A stretch of 57,537 nucleotides of DNA from assembly GCF_016583835.1 (NCBI RefSeq), contig NZ_NRRW01000022.1:1-57537 (forward strand), given 5' to 3'. This DNA comes from Thiococcus pfennigii (GTDB lineage: Bacteria > Pseudomonadota > Gammaproteobacteria > Chromatiales > Chromatiaceae). This document shows, in pieces, positions 18,057 through 30,676 of this stretch. The position numbers and the translations under genes are program-made. The first letter of the stretch is position 1; every line of letters begins with the position of its first letter. The notes beneath the pieces were generated by a model. The model was not told the DNA's origin. It saw only the letters and a program-made list of their open reading frames with translations, and ran no database searches.

Positions 18057-19424
18057 ATGAGCGCAACCCACATCCTGGTGGTCGATGACGAGCCCGACAT
18101 CCGCGCCCTGATCCAAGAGATCCTCGAGGACGAAGGCTACGTCGTGGTCGGCGCCGAGAACGGCGAGGCCGCGCGGCAGTCGCTGCGCGAGCGCCGCCCG
18201 GACCTGATCCTGCTCGACATCTGGATGCCCGACCGCGACGGCATCAGCCTGCTCAAGGAGTGGGGCGAGGACGCCGGTCTGCCCTGTCCGGTGATCATGA
18301 TGTCCGGCCACGGCACCGTCGAGACGGCGGTCGAGGCCACGCGACTCGGCGCGTACGACTTCTTGGAGAAGCCCCTCTCGATGGCCAAGCTGCTGCTGAC
18401 CGTCGAGCGCGCCCTGGAGGCCGACAAGCTCCAGCGCGAGAACGTCGGCCTCAAACGCCGCGCCCCGCTGGTCCAGGAGCCGATCGGGCGCAGCCCCGCG
18501 ATGCAGCGGCTGCGCGAGCAGGTCAAGCGCATCGCCCAGCACGACACCTGGGTGCTGATCACCGGCGAGGCCGGCAGCGGGCGCGAGACGCTGGCACGCT
18601 ATCTCCACTCCCAGAGCGCCCGGCGCGAGCGGCCCTTCGTCGACCTGAGCGTCTCGGGCATCACCCGCGGCAACGCCGCCTGCGAGCTGTTCGGCAGCGA
18701 GACCGACGACCACACCCACTACGGCGCCCTGGAGCAGGCCGCCGGCGGCACCCTGCTGCTCGACGAGGTCGCCGACATGGACCTGGAGGCGCAGGGCCAA
18801 CTCCTCGGCGCGCTCGAGACCGGCTCCTTCCTGCGGGTCGGCGGCGCCGAGCCGGTGCGCGTGGAGGTGCGCATCGTCGCCGTCACCCAGCGCAACCTCG
18901 AGGAGGACGTGCGAGCCGGTCGCTTCCGCGAGGACCTCTTCTACCACCTCAACGTGGTGCCACTGCATGTCCTGCCGCTGCGCGAGCACAACGAGGACGT
19001 CCCCGAACTCCTCAACTTCTACGTCGACTACTTCGCGACCCACGAGAAGCTGCCCTATCGGCGCTTCAGCGTCGGCGCCCAGAACTTCCTCCGCCATTAC
19101 CCCTGGCCGGGCAACGTCCGCGAACTGAAGAACCTCGTCCAGCGCGTGCTGATCCTCGGCGCCGGCGACGAGGTCACCCAGAACGAGGTGGAGGGGGCGC
19201 TCGGCACGCCGGGACCGCTGCCGACTCAGCCGCTAGAGGGACTGGTCTCCTTTGACCAGCCGCTGCGCCACGCCCGCGAGCTCTTCGAGAAGGCCTACCT
19301 CGAATACCAGCTCGAGAAGCACGGCGCCAACGTCAGCAAGATGGCGAAGGAGGCGGGCATGGAGCGCACCCACCTCTACCGCAAGCTGCGCTCGCTCGGC
19401 ATCGAGATCAAGGAGCGACGCTGA
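18057..19424 (+). CDS. ntrX: NtrX-like response regulator with altered AAA+ motifs
   Basis: The product has 455 residues. The receiver domain has Asp54 in LILLDIWMPDRDG. The AAA+ domain (about 148-370) is atypical: Walker A reads GEAGSGRET, so Arg176 replaces the usual lysine, and where sigma-54 activators carry GAFTGA the chain runs LFGSETDDHTHYGALEQ, so that loop is missing. Walker B (GGTLLLDEVADMD) and YPWPGNVRELKNL remain. A Fis-type HTH (VSKMAKEAGMERTHLYRKL) is at the C terminus. It pairs with ntrY and precedes trkA and trkH. It probably binds DNA, but activation of sigma-54 polymerase by the standard mechanism is doubtful. Confidence 0.9.
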   Translation: MSATHILVVDDEPDIRALIQEILEDEGYVVVGAENGEAARQSLRERRPDLILLDIWMPDRDGISLLKEWGEDAGLPCPVIMMSGHGTVETAVEATRLGAYDFLEKPLSMAKLLLTVERALEADKLQRENVGLKRRAPLVQEPIGRSPAMQRLREQVKRIAQHDTWVLITGEAGSGRETLARYLHSQSARRERPFVDLSVSGITRGNAACELFGSETDDHTHYGALEQAAGGTLLLDEVADMDLEAQGQLLGALETGSFLRVGGAEPVRVEVRIVAVTQRNLEEDVRAGRFREDLFYHLNVVPLHVLPLREHNEDVPELLNFYVDYFATHEKLPYRRFSVGAQNFLRHYPWPGNVRELKNLVQRVLILGAGDEVTQNEVEGALGTPGPLPTQPLEGLVSFDQPLRHARELFEKAYLEYQLEKHGANVSKMAKEAGMERTHLYRKLRSLGIEIKERR

Positions 19425-19502
19425 GATGGCCGCGCGGCTCCTCCGCGCCACGGGCGGCCGCGCGCCCGCGCGGCCGGCGCACGCACCGGGGGCACGCCCG
19501 CG

Positions 19503-20876
19503 ATGAAGATCATCATCCTCGGGGCCGGCCAGGTCGGGACCTCGGTGGCCGCGAACCTGGTCCACGAGGCCAACGACATCACGGTCGTCGACCAGAACCC
19601 AGACCTGCTGCGCGCCCTCCAGGACCGCTTCGACCTGAGCACCGTACTCGGCAACGGCGCCCACCCCGACGTGCTGATCCGCGCCGGGGCCGAAGACGCC
19701 GACATGATCATCGCGGTGACGAACAGCGATGAGACCAACATGGTGGCCTGCCAGGTCGCCTATACGCTATTCCGCACGCCGACCAAGATCGCCCGGGTGC
19801 GCTCGCCGGGCTTCCTCGAATACCCCAAGCTGTTCGGCAACGAGGCCCTGCCGATCGACGTGCCGATCAGCCCCGAGGCGCTCGTCACCGACTACATCCT
19901 GCGCCTGATCGAGAACCCAGGTTCGCTGCAGGTCCTCGACTTCGCCGGCGGACGGGTACGCCTCGTCGCCGTCAAGGCCCACCACGGCGGCCCCATGGTC
20001 GGCCAACAGTTGCGCGCCCTCTACGAGCACATGCCCGACATCGATGCCCGGGTCGCCGCCATCTATCGCCAGGACCACGGCATCCAGCCGCGCGGGGACA
20101 CCGTCATCGAGGTCGACGACGAGGTCTTCTTCATCGCCGCGCCGCGGCACATCCGCGCCGTCATGGGCGAACTGCGCCGCCTCGACAACCCCTACCGGCG
20201 CCTGGTCTTTGCCGGCGGCGGCAACATCGGCACGCGCCTGGCGAAGGCGCTCGAGGGCAGCTATCGGGTCAAGATCATCGAGCGCGACCTCGATCGTTGC
20301 AAACGCATCGCCGAGGACCTGGAGAAGACCATCGTGCTGCGCGGCGACGCGGCCGACGAGGAGCTGCTCCAAGAGGAGAACATCGAGAACACGGACGTCT
20401 TCTGCGCCGTGACCAACGACGACGAGGTCAACGTCCTTGCGGCGATGCTCGCCAAACGGCTCGGCGCCCACAAGGTCATGGCCCTGATCAACCGTCCGGC
20501 CTACGTCGACCTGGTCCAGCACGGGGCGATCGACATCGCGATCTCGCCCCAGCAAGCGACGATCGGCACCCTGCTGCGCCATGTGCGCCGCGGCGACGTG
20601 GTCATGGTCCACTCGCTGCGCCGCGGCGCCGCCGAGGCGATCGAGGCGATCGCCCACGGCGACCGCCACTCCAGCAAGGTCGTCGGGCGCACCGTCGGCG
20701 AACTCGACCTGGCCAAGGGCACCAGCATCGGCGCCATCGTGCGCGGCGAGGAGGTCATCATCGCCCACCACGACACCCGCATCGAGGCTGAGGACCACGT
20801 GATCCTGTTCCTCCAGGACAAGCGCCGCATCGCCGAGATCGAGCGGCTCTTCCAAGTCGGCATCACCTTCCTGTGA
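19503..20876 (+). CDS. trkA: Trk potassium uptake regulatory subunit TrkA
   Basis: This 457-residue cytoplasmic protein has two tandem RCK units. The first begins [19 protein letters not shown], and the second has the nucleotide-binding [13 protein letters not shown] near residue 240. Each is followed by a TrkA_C subdomain. TrkA binds NAD(H)/ATP and gates the TrkH channel. It lies 29 bp upstream of trkH in a likely operon, and the ntrYX-trkAH order is common in gammaproteobacteria. Confidence 0.96.
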   Translation: MKIIILGAGQVGTSVAANLVHEANDITVVDQNPDLLRALQDRFDLSTVLGNGAHPDVLIRAGAEDADMIIAVTNSDETNMVACQVAYTLFRTPTKIARVRSPGFLEYPKLFGNEALPIDVPISPEALVTDYILRLIENPGSLQVLDFAGGRVRLVAVKAHHGGPMVGQQLRALYEHMPDIDARVAAIYRQDHGIQPRGDTVIEVDDEVFFIAAPRHIRAVMGELRRLDNPYRRLVFAGGGNIGTRLAKALEGSYRVKIIERDLDRCKRIAEDLEKTIVLRGDAADEELLQEENIENTDVFCAVTNDDEVNVLAAMLAKRLGAHKVMALINRPAYVDLVQHGAIDIAISPQQATIGTLLRHVRRGDVVMVHSLRRGAAEAIEAIAHGDRHSSKVVGRTVGELDLAKGTSIGAIVRGEEVIIAHHDTRIEAEDHVILFLQDKRRIAEIERLFQVGITFL

Positions 20877-20904
20877 CGTCCGGGCGACGGCGGCGCATCG
20901 AGCG

Positions 20905-22356
20905 ATGAAGCTCCTGGCGGTACAGCGGGTGTTGGGCCTGCTGCTGGTGCTCTTCAGCGCCACCATGCTGCCCCCGCTCGCGGTCTCGCTCGGCTACCGC
21001 GACGGCGCCGCCCTCGCCTTCCTGTGGGCCTTCGCGACCATCCTCGCCGTCGGCCTGGCGGCCTGGCTGCCGGTCGCCCGTCACCGTCGCGAGCTGCGCC
21101 TGCGCGACGGCTTCCTCGTCGTCGCCCTGTTCTGGACCGTGCTCGGCCTCGGCGGGTCGCTGCCGCTCGTCTTCAGCACCGACCCCAGCCTGTCGGTCTC
21201 CGACGCGGTCTTCGAGTCCATGTCGGGCCTGACGACGACCGGGGCGACCGTCATCACCGGCCTCGACGGCCTGCCCCCGTCGATCCTCTACTACCGCCAA
21301 CAACTCCAGTGGCTCGGCGGGATGGGGATCGTCGTGCTGGCCGTCGCCGTGCTGCCGATGCTCGGCGTCGGCGGCATGCAGCTCTACCGCGCCGAGATCC
21401 CCGGGCCGATGAAGGACACCAAACTCACGCCACGCATCACCGAGACGGCCAAGGCCCTCTGGTATATCTACCTCGGCCTCACCGTCGCCTGCGGGCTCGG
21501 CTATTGGCTGGCCGGCATGACCCCGTTCGACGCCGTCGGTCATGCCTTCTCGACGGTCGCGATCGGTGGCTTCTCCACCCACGATGCGAGCCTGGGTCAC
21601 TTCGACAGCCCGGCGATCGAGGCGGTCGCGATCCTCTTCATGCTCATCTCGGGGGCCAACTTCGCGCTGCACTTCCTCGCCTGGCGGCGCCGCTCCCCAC
21701 TGCTCTACTGGCAAGACGAGGAATTCCGCTTCTACCTCGCCCTGATGACGGCGGGCATCCTGCTCGTGACCGCGTCGCTCGCGCTGAGCGGCACCTATTC
21801 GACCTGGGGCGAATGGCTCGGCAAAGGGGTCTTCCAGACCGTCTCGATCGGCACGACGGCCGGCTTCACGACCGCCGAGTACTACGCCTGGCCGCCCTTC
21901 CCGGCCATCCTGCTGCTGCTCATGAGTTTCGTCGGCGGCTGCGCCGCCTCGACTGGCGGTGGGATCAAGGTCATCCGCTTCCTGCTGTTGATCAAGCAGG
22001 GGATCCGCGAGGTCGAGCGTCTGATCCACCCCAACGCGCAGATCCCAGTACGCATGGGCAGCCGCTCGGTCAACCACCGCGTGGTCGACGCCGTGTGGGG
22101 CTTCTTCTCGCTCTATGTCGCGAGCTTCGTGATGATGTACCTGGCCCTGACCGCCACGGGCCTCGACCTGATCACGGCCTTCTCGGCCGTCGCTGCCTGC
22201 ATCAACAACCTCGGCCCCGGCCTGGCCGATGTCGGCCCCCACTATCAGGCCCTGCCCGATGCCGCCAAGTGGATCCTCTGCCTCGCGATGCTGCTCGGGC
22301 GCCTGGAGATCTTCACGCTGCTGGTGCTCTTCTCGCCGAGCTTCTGGCGCAATTGA
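20905..22356 (+). CDS. trkH: Trk potassium uptake channel subunit TrkH
   Basis: This 483-residue integral membrane protein belongs to the SKT superfamily. Four pore-loop repeats with filter-like glycines are visible: MSGLTTTGATV, STVAIGGFSTHD, SIGTTAGFTTA and AACINNLGPGL. GGCAASTGGGIKVIR lies before the third-to-fourth repeat connection. It imports K+ under TrkA control. The length and start (MKLLAVQRVLGLLLVLFSAT) match the family. Confidence 0.96.
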   Translation: MKLLAVQRVLGLLLVLFSATMLPPLAVSLGYRDGAALAFLWAFATILAVGLAAWLPVARHRRELRLRDGFLVVALFWTVLGLGGSLPLVFSTDPSLSVSDAVFESMSGLTTTGATVITGLDGLPPSILYYRQQLQWLGGMGIVVLAVAVLPMLGVGGMQLYRAEIPGPMKDTKLTPRITETAKALWYIYLGLTVACGLGYWLAGMTPFDAVGHAFSTVAIGGFSTHDASLGHFDSPAIEAVAILFMLISGANFALHFLAWRRRSPLLYWQDEEFRFYLALMTAGILLVTASLALSGTYSTWGEWLGKGVFQTVSIGTTAGFTTAEYYAWPPFPAILLLLMSFVGGCAASTGGGIKVIRFLLLIKQGIREVERLIHPNAQIPVRMGSRSVNHRVVDAVWGFFSLYVASFVMMYLALTATGLDLITAFSAVAACINNLGPGLADVGPHYQALPDAAKWILCLAMLLGRLEIFTLLVLFSPSFWRN

Positions 22357-22357
22357 G

Positions 22358-22386
22358 GCCGCGGGTGCGCGATCGCACCTTGCGGC
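22358..22386 (+). terminator. Hairpin downstream of trkH
   Basis: GCCGC-G-GGTGCG, a CGAT loop, then CGCACC-TT-GCGGC folds into an 11-bp bulged stem starting two bases after the trkH stop. There is no T tract. The position supports a 3' end for the ntrYX-trkAH transcript. The rest of 22387-22626 shows no gene. Confidence 0.4.
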
Positions 22387-22626
22387 AACGACAACCAGGC
22401 TTGGCACGCGGCAGCGGGAAGGGCGCCGGCGCGTTCCCGGCCAAGGGCATAGCCATCCGGCGCCATCTCCCATACTATCGCGTTCGGTCGCTGGTCTCGT
22501 CCGCGTCGCGGTGCCCAGCGCCCGCGCCTGACGATCCGCGTACGCCTCTGCCGTCCGCGGCCCGAACGGTCGCCGCATCGCCGGGCACCAACCAGAGATG
22601 CGCCTAGAAAATCCGCGACTTATTTT

Positions 22627-22642
22627 TGGCGTGATCCTTGCT
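22627..22642 (+). promoter_or_regulatory. Sigma-54 (RpoN) promoter upstream of the PilZ gene
   Basis: The sequence TGGCGTGATCCTTGCT fits the -24/-12 consensus TGGCACG-N4-TTGCW with two mismatches and the exact GG-N10-GC spacing (GG at 22628-22629, GC at 22640-22641). Predicted transcription begins near 22653, leaving a leader of about 90 bases before the PilZ start codon at 22744. It is in a clean intergenic region and correctly oriented. Confidence 0.65.
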
Positions 22643-22743
22643 TTCGCACTAGAGGGCGGTCCGAAGGATCACCGGACGTGCGGCCCGGGAAGGGACGCCC
22701 AGCCAATTCAGCTGAGGACGCCAGCTCAACGAGGACGAAGACC

Positions 22744-23451
22744 ATGGGGAGCGACCCGCGCCGAACGGCCCAGACGCGCAACAGACGCTATCACCGTCGC
22801 CTGCCGATGACGACCGCGATGACCATCGCCTTCGGCGATGGCGAAACGCCGGTCACGATTCAGAACCTGGACATCTCCTGGGGAGGAATCCGCTTTGCCG
22901 TCGCCCGGGAGGCCATGCCGCCATGCGAGCATCTCTGGGTCAATTTCCCTTGGACGAAGGGCCGCATCTTCTCCGTCGAGGCCGAGGTCCTGCGCCGCGA
23001 GCCGCTCGAGGACGGACGCGACGCGGTGGCGGCGCGTTTCTGCCGCCTCTCCACGCGCGACCAGCAACGGCTCGACAAGTTGCTCGAGCTGCTGCACGGC
23101 GACGAACTGGACGAACGCAGCCACTCGCTGGTCCCCGTCCTCGAAGTGATGATGAGCGACGACGACGAGGTCCACCTCAAGCTCGCGGAACTCGCCGCCG
23201 GGCAGCTGACGGTGACCGTCTTCGAGACCTACGAGGTCAACCAGAGCATCCGCCTGGTCCTCGGCGGCGTCGGCGATCACCCGCCGCTGCGGCTGCGCGC
23301 GCGGGTCCTCGAAATCGGCATCGCGCCGACCGGCGAGGACTCGGCCTGGTTGATGTACAACCTCAAGCTGCGTTTCGAGCACCCGCCCGAGGAGTTGAAG
23401 GCCCTGGCGCACTCGCTCGAAAAGGGGCTCGCCAAACCGACCTACGGCTGA
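22744..23451 (+). CDS. PilZ-domain (c-di-GMP-binding) protein
   Basis: The product has 235 residues from the ATG at 22744, preceded by GAGGA at good spacing. The open frame upstream to 22678 is not supported. The N-terminal PilZ domain has both ligand motifs: RRYHRR (RxxxR with Arg14/Arg18 or Arg15/Arg19) and DISWGG (Asp43, Ser45, Gly48 of D/N-x-S-x-x-G). The C-terminal part, from about residue 125 (SLVPVLEVMMSDDDEVHLKL), is an acidic domain I do not recognise. It is probably a c-di-GMP effector. Its RpoN promoter fits control of motility or surface functions, and pilus genes lie 16 kb away. Confidence 0.85.
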   Translation: MGSDPRRTAQTRNRRYHRRLPMTTAMTIAFGDGETPVTIQNLDISWGGIRFAVAREAMPPCEHLWVNFPWTKGRIFSVEAEVLRREPLEDGRDAVAARFCRLSTRDQQRLDKLLELLHGDELDERSHSLVPVLEVMMSDDDEVHLKLAELAAGQLTVTVFETYEVNQSIRLVLGGVGDHPPLRLRARVLEIGIAPTGEDSAWLMYNLKLRFEHPPEELKALAHSLEKGLAKPTYG

Positions 23452-23529
23452 CGCGGCCCCCGATGTCGGGTCACGCTGGGCTCGCACGCATGCCGGCGTT
23501 GCGGCACCCTGAAAGATGAAACGGGATGT

Positions 23530-23620
23530 CTCACGGTAAACCGACATCGGCCTTGGCGGGCAACGCGTAGCCGGCCGCCGGGTGACGCCCCGAGCGGCTA
23601 TCCCGTCCGACTGCCGCCTT
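23530..23620. repeat. Degenerate copy of the palindromic repeat
   Basis: A single decayed unit shows ACCGACATCGGCC, GTAGCCGGCCGCCGGGTGACG, then CCCCGAGCGGCTATCCCG, matching the GTCGGGTTACGCCCCGAGGGG...CCCGAC core with several changes. It lies between the PilZ gene and the hybrid kinase. The remaining 23621-23889 has no clear gene or promoter. Confidence 0.6.
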
Positions 23621-23889
23621 CAGGTTGAACGACACAAACCGGCCTACCCATCGCGGGCCGCCTCCGTCGCGCCCAACGCACATTGGTCGAAGGCCCCGCT
23701 GTCGGATTCGACCCCGCGAGCCGCCACGGGCAAGGTACAAGACGGCGGCGCCCTTTGATTCCGCCCGCCCGCGACCCACCATCGGCGTCGGGGCGCGAAC
23801 GATGGCCGGACTTCGCCAGCCGCGCGGGCGACTCGAATCGCAGAAGAATCTTCTCGGCCCCGACGGGCCTAGACGCACAGGAACGCGAC

Positions 23890-28251
<4,362 letters not shown>

Positions 28252-28260
28252 CGGGGCCCG

Positions 28261-28884
28261 CTGGCGGGCGAGCGCGGATCGCCGGCAAGCCGGCGCCTAC
28301 CGAGGCACGGCACGCCCGGAGGCGGCTGTCGGGTTACGGCGCGCGCCGGGCGATTCTTCGTCGGCGACCGCCGTGGCAGCGCGCCTAACCCGACCTACGG
28401 GGCGTGCCGATGTCCACCGGGGCCGTAGGTCGGGTTAGCCCCTCAGGGCGTAACCCGACGGCCGGCGACGCGGCACCGGCCGAGGCTGCTGTTGGGTTAC
28501 GGCGCGCGCAACCTGTCTCTTCTCAGCGACCGCCGTGCAGGCGCACCTAACCCGACCTACGGGGCGTGCCGATGTCCACCGGGGCCGTAGGTCGGGTTAG
28601 CCCCTCAGGGGCGTAACCCGACGGCCGGCGACGCGGCACCGGCCGAGGCTGCTGTTGGGTTACGGCGCGCGCAACCTGTCTCTTCTCAGCGACCGCCGTG
28701 CAGGCGCACCTAACCCAACCTACGGGGCGTGCCGATGTCCACCGGGGCCGTAGGTCGGGTTAGCCCCGCAGGGGCGTAACCCGACAGCCGGCGACGCGGC
28801 ACCGGCCGAGGCTGCTGTTGGGTTACGGCGCGCGCAACCTGTCTCTTCTCAGCGACCGCCGTGCAGGCGCACCTAACCCAACCT
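28261..28884. repeat. Tandem palindromic array with a 162-163 bp period, interrupted by the insertion sequence
   Basis: Units start (GTAGGTCGGGTTAGCCCC) at 28425, 28587 and 28750 and are nearly identical over their length, including the non-palindromic spacer CTGTCTCTTCTCAGCGACCG. Each has a short-loop hairpin and a long-loop pair (GGGTTACGGCGCGCG ... GCGCACCTAACCC). The third unit stops at 28884, where the IS begins. A 65-bp segment at 28261-28325 recurs at 30849-30913 with three differences, so the whole IS-containing array lies between direct repeats. There is no gene outside the IS. Confidence 0.9.
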
Positions 28885-29294
28885 CTCATAAGCCAAGCAA
28901 ATCAATATATTTAATGTCCCCACCCCCTCAGCCCGCACGAAAACGTTGGTCGATTCTGATAAGTTCCTCTTATCACAAACGAGCCATTGCCTTCGTGCAA
29001 TCTGCGCGTTCACACGGGCTGGTCGGCCTTTCCGGATAGGCACCCATGGGGTTAACCAAACCTCTCACATGGGATGTCCGCACGGGGGCGGCATCAGAAC
29101 AGTTTCATGGGGCAAGTGGCCCATGGGCTATCCCGGGCGCCGCCTCGAGGACTACGTTGGAGCCTGCACAGCGGCTTGAGGTTGGGTCGGAGGTCGACGC
29201 CGGGGAAAGACCGGTGATGCCCGTGTGGGATCTGCGCTTACATCGACATGGCCGAGGTCTCCTGTGGCTGCCGTTGCGGGGTCGCCTCAGCGCC
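28885..29294 (-). ncRNA. Candidate bridge/seek RNA region of the IS110-type element
   Basis: This 410-bp noncoding stretch lies 3' of the transposase gene, the place where IS1111-type elements encode their guide RNA. It contains perfect hairpins at 28957-28975 (TGATAAG/CTTATCA) and 29106-29125 (CATGGG/CCCATG). The segment 29053-29069 (TAACCAAACCTCTCACA) matches the element's own left junction 28874-28890 (TAACCCAACCTCTCATA) at 15 of 17 bases. A GACTACG at 29150-29156 matches the right junction at 30675-30681, though seven bases could be chance. Transcription, strand and exact ends are not shown by sequence alone. Confidence 0.4.
28895..28900 (-). promoter_or_regulatory. Predicted -35 half of a circle-junction promoter
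   Basis: On the minus strand this is TTGCTT. If the IS excises as a circle with one CT core, it lies exactly 17 bp upstream of the TATAAC at 30666-30671. It is inactive in the integrated form because the halves lie at opposite ends. Confidence 0.4.
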
Positions 29295-30587
29295 TTACGC
29301 ACCGGCGACGGCGGAAAGATTGAACAATTTGTCGGTGCTGAAACGCCTTCCATGGGCCTGGTGCCAGAGTCCCTTGGCGAGCTTGCGCATCAGCTCGACC
29401 ACCTGCTTGCCCTTGATCGCACCGGGACGCGCGGTCTTGGCCTGGAACCAGCGGGCGACTACCGGGTCGTGGGCAATCAGGCGCAACGCGGCGAAATAAA
29501 GGTAGAACCGCGCCAGCGAGGGACCGCGCTTGGTGATCGCCAAGCGTCCCCGGTGAGTGCCGCTGCTGTGCTCCTTGAGATTGAGCCCGAGCGCCTTGCA
29601 GTAGCTGCGGGCATCGGGATAGTCCAGCGGACTGCCTTGACTGGCCACCAGCACCGCACTGGTGACGCGCCCGACCACCTCGGCCATGGGCGTGAGCGCC
29701 GCATCGGCCTGCACCGCCTGCTCGATCGTCCGCTCGATGGTGCGCAGTTCCCGGTGGGTCTCAATCAGTCCCTTGGCCTGCCAGCGCAGCAGGGCGTCTT
29801 CCTCCACCACCGTGGGCTGCCCCAAGGTGGTGGCGGTACTGTCCAATAGCGCCGCGAGCGTCTCCTCGCGCAGGCCGGGGCGCCCGACCTGCTCCATCAA
29901 GGTCCGCGCCGCCGCCGCGTGGGCCTGAATCCGGGCCGGCCCGCCATAGCTGGCCAGCAGGTGGTGCAACGTGACGCTGTCGAGATCCAGGATCACCAAA
30001 CTCTCCGGCCAATGCCGACTCAACAGCGCTTCGAGCCGGTTGAGATCGCCCTGGTAGCGCGCCTTGCACTGGCGCAGCTGACGCAGCTGACGCAGCTGAC
30101 GCAGCTGACGCAGCTGCGCCGTCAGACCACGCCGGCGCGCGTCGGCTTGCACCCACGGCTGCGTGCGCCCCTGCAGGTGCAGCTCACCGATGATCTCCGC
30201 CGCCTTGGCATCGTGCAGGCTGGGCACCCCGTCAAACACCTCGGCGGCATCATGCACGCGCTTGGCGCTGACGCGGTAGACCGCGACCCCCAACGCCTGC
30301 AACTGCCCGCGCAGGGCATCCCCATAGGTCCCGCTCGACTCCATCACCGCCTCGACCCGAGCGGCGGCTTGCAACTGCGCGACGCCGGCCAGGAGCAGGC
30401 GCGTCTCCTGCGGATGCGGCCACTTGATGCGGGCGAGGATCTCCCCCGCACGCACCTGCAGGGTCGCCACGAAATCGTGCTTGGCGACATCAATCGCCAG
30501 CACGACTCGCTCTCCACCAACGCGCTGCGCCAACATCGACCAGTCCACCTGCTTGCACTCGATGCTGTGATACCTATGCTTACTCAT
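29295..30587 (-). CDS. IS110-family transposase (DEDD recombinase)
   Basis: The product has 430 residues and starts five bases after a strong GGAGGT. The N-terminal RuvC-like DEDD domain shows LAIDVAKHDF, VEAVMESSGTYG and GVPSLHDAKAAEIIGELH. The C-terminal Transposase_20 domain shows GSPLDYPDARSYCKALGL and LKEHSSGTHRGRLAITKRG, with the serine-containing SSG typical of the family. The coiled-coil linker holds an in-frame run of LRQ repeats coded by 9-bp DNA repeats. The frame is intact from start to stop, so the element could still be active. Confidence 0.93.
   Translation of the reverse strand: MSKHRYHSIECKQVDWSMLAQRVGGERVVLAIDVAKHDFVATLQVRAGEILARIKWPHPQETRLLLAGVAQLQAAARVEAVMESSGTYGDALRGQLQALGVAVYRVSAKRVHDAAEVFDGVPSLHDAKAAEIIGELHLQGRTQPWVQADARRRGLTAQLRQLRQLRQLRQLRQCKARYQGDLNRLEALLSRHWPESLVILDLDSVTLHHLLASYGGPARIQAHAAAARTLMEQVGRPGLREETLAALLDSTATTLGQPTVVEEDALLRWQAKGLIETHRELRTIERTIEQAVQADAALTPMAEVVGRVTSAVLVASQGSPLDYPDARSYCKALGLNLKEHSSGTHRGRLAITKRGPSLARFYLYFAALRLIAHDPVVARWFQAKTARPGAIKGKQVVELMRKLAKGLWHQAHGRRFSTDKLFNLSAVAGA
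30072..30116 (-). repeat. 9-bp tandem repeat inside the transposase gene
   Basis: Five consecutive copies of ACGCAGCTG (the first degenerate) encode LRQLRQLRQLRQLRQ in the coiled-coil linker. The unit length keeps the frame, so copy number can vary without inactivating the protein. Confidence 0.85.
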
Positions 30588-30665
30588 GGGACACCTCCAA
30601 CATCTCGGGTTACACCTTCAAGTCAAGCACTTGTTGGCCGAGCTATGAGGGTCCCTTTTTACTTT

Positions 30666-30671
30666 GTTATA
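30666..30671 (-). promoter_or_regulatory. Predicted -10 half of a circle-junction promoter
   Basis: On the minus strand this is TATAAC, five of six matches to the -10 consensus, near the 5' IS end and pointing into the transposase gene. It pairs at 17-bp spacing with TTGCTT from the opposite end only after circularisation. Confidence 0.4.
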
Positions 30672-30676
30672 ACTGA

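Noticed and set aside
28425-28884. Regular repeats that could suggest a CRISPR array
   Set aside because: The period is 163 bp and the whole unit, including the spacer, is repeated. There are no unique spacers, no short direct repeats of 24-40 bp and no cas genes. The same holds for 35130-36210.
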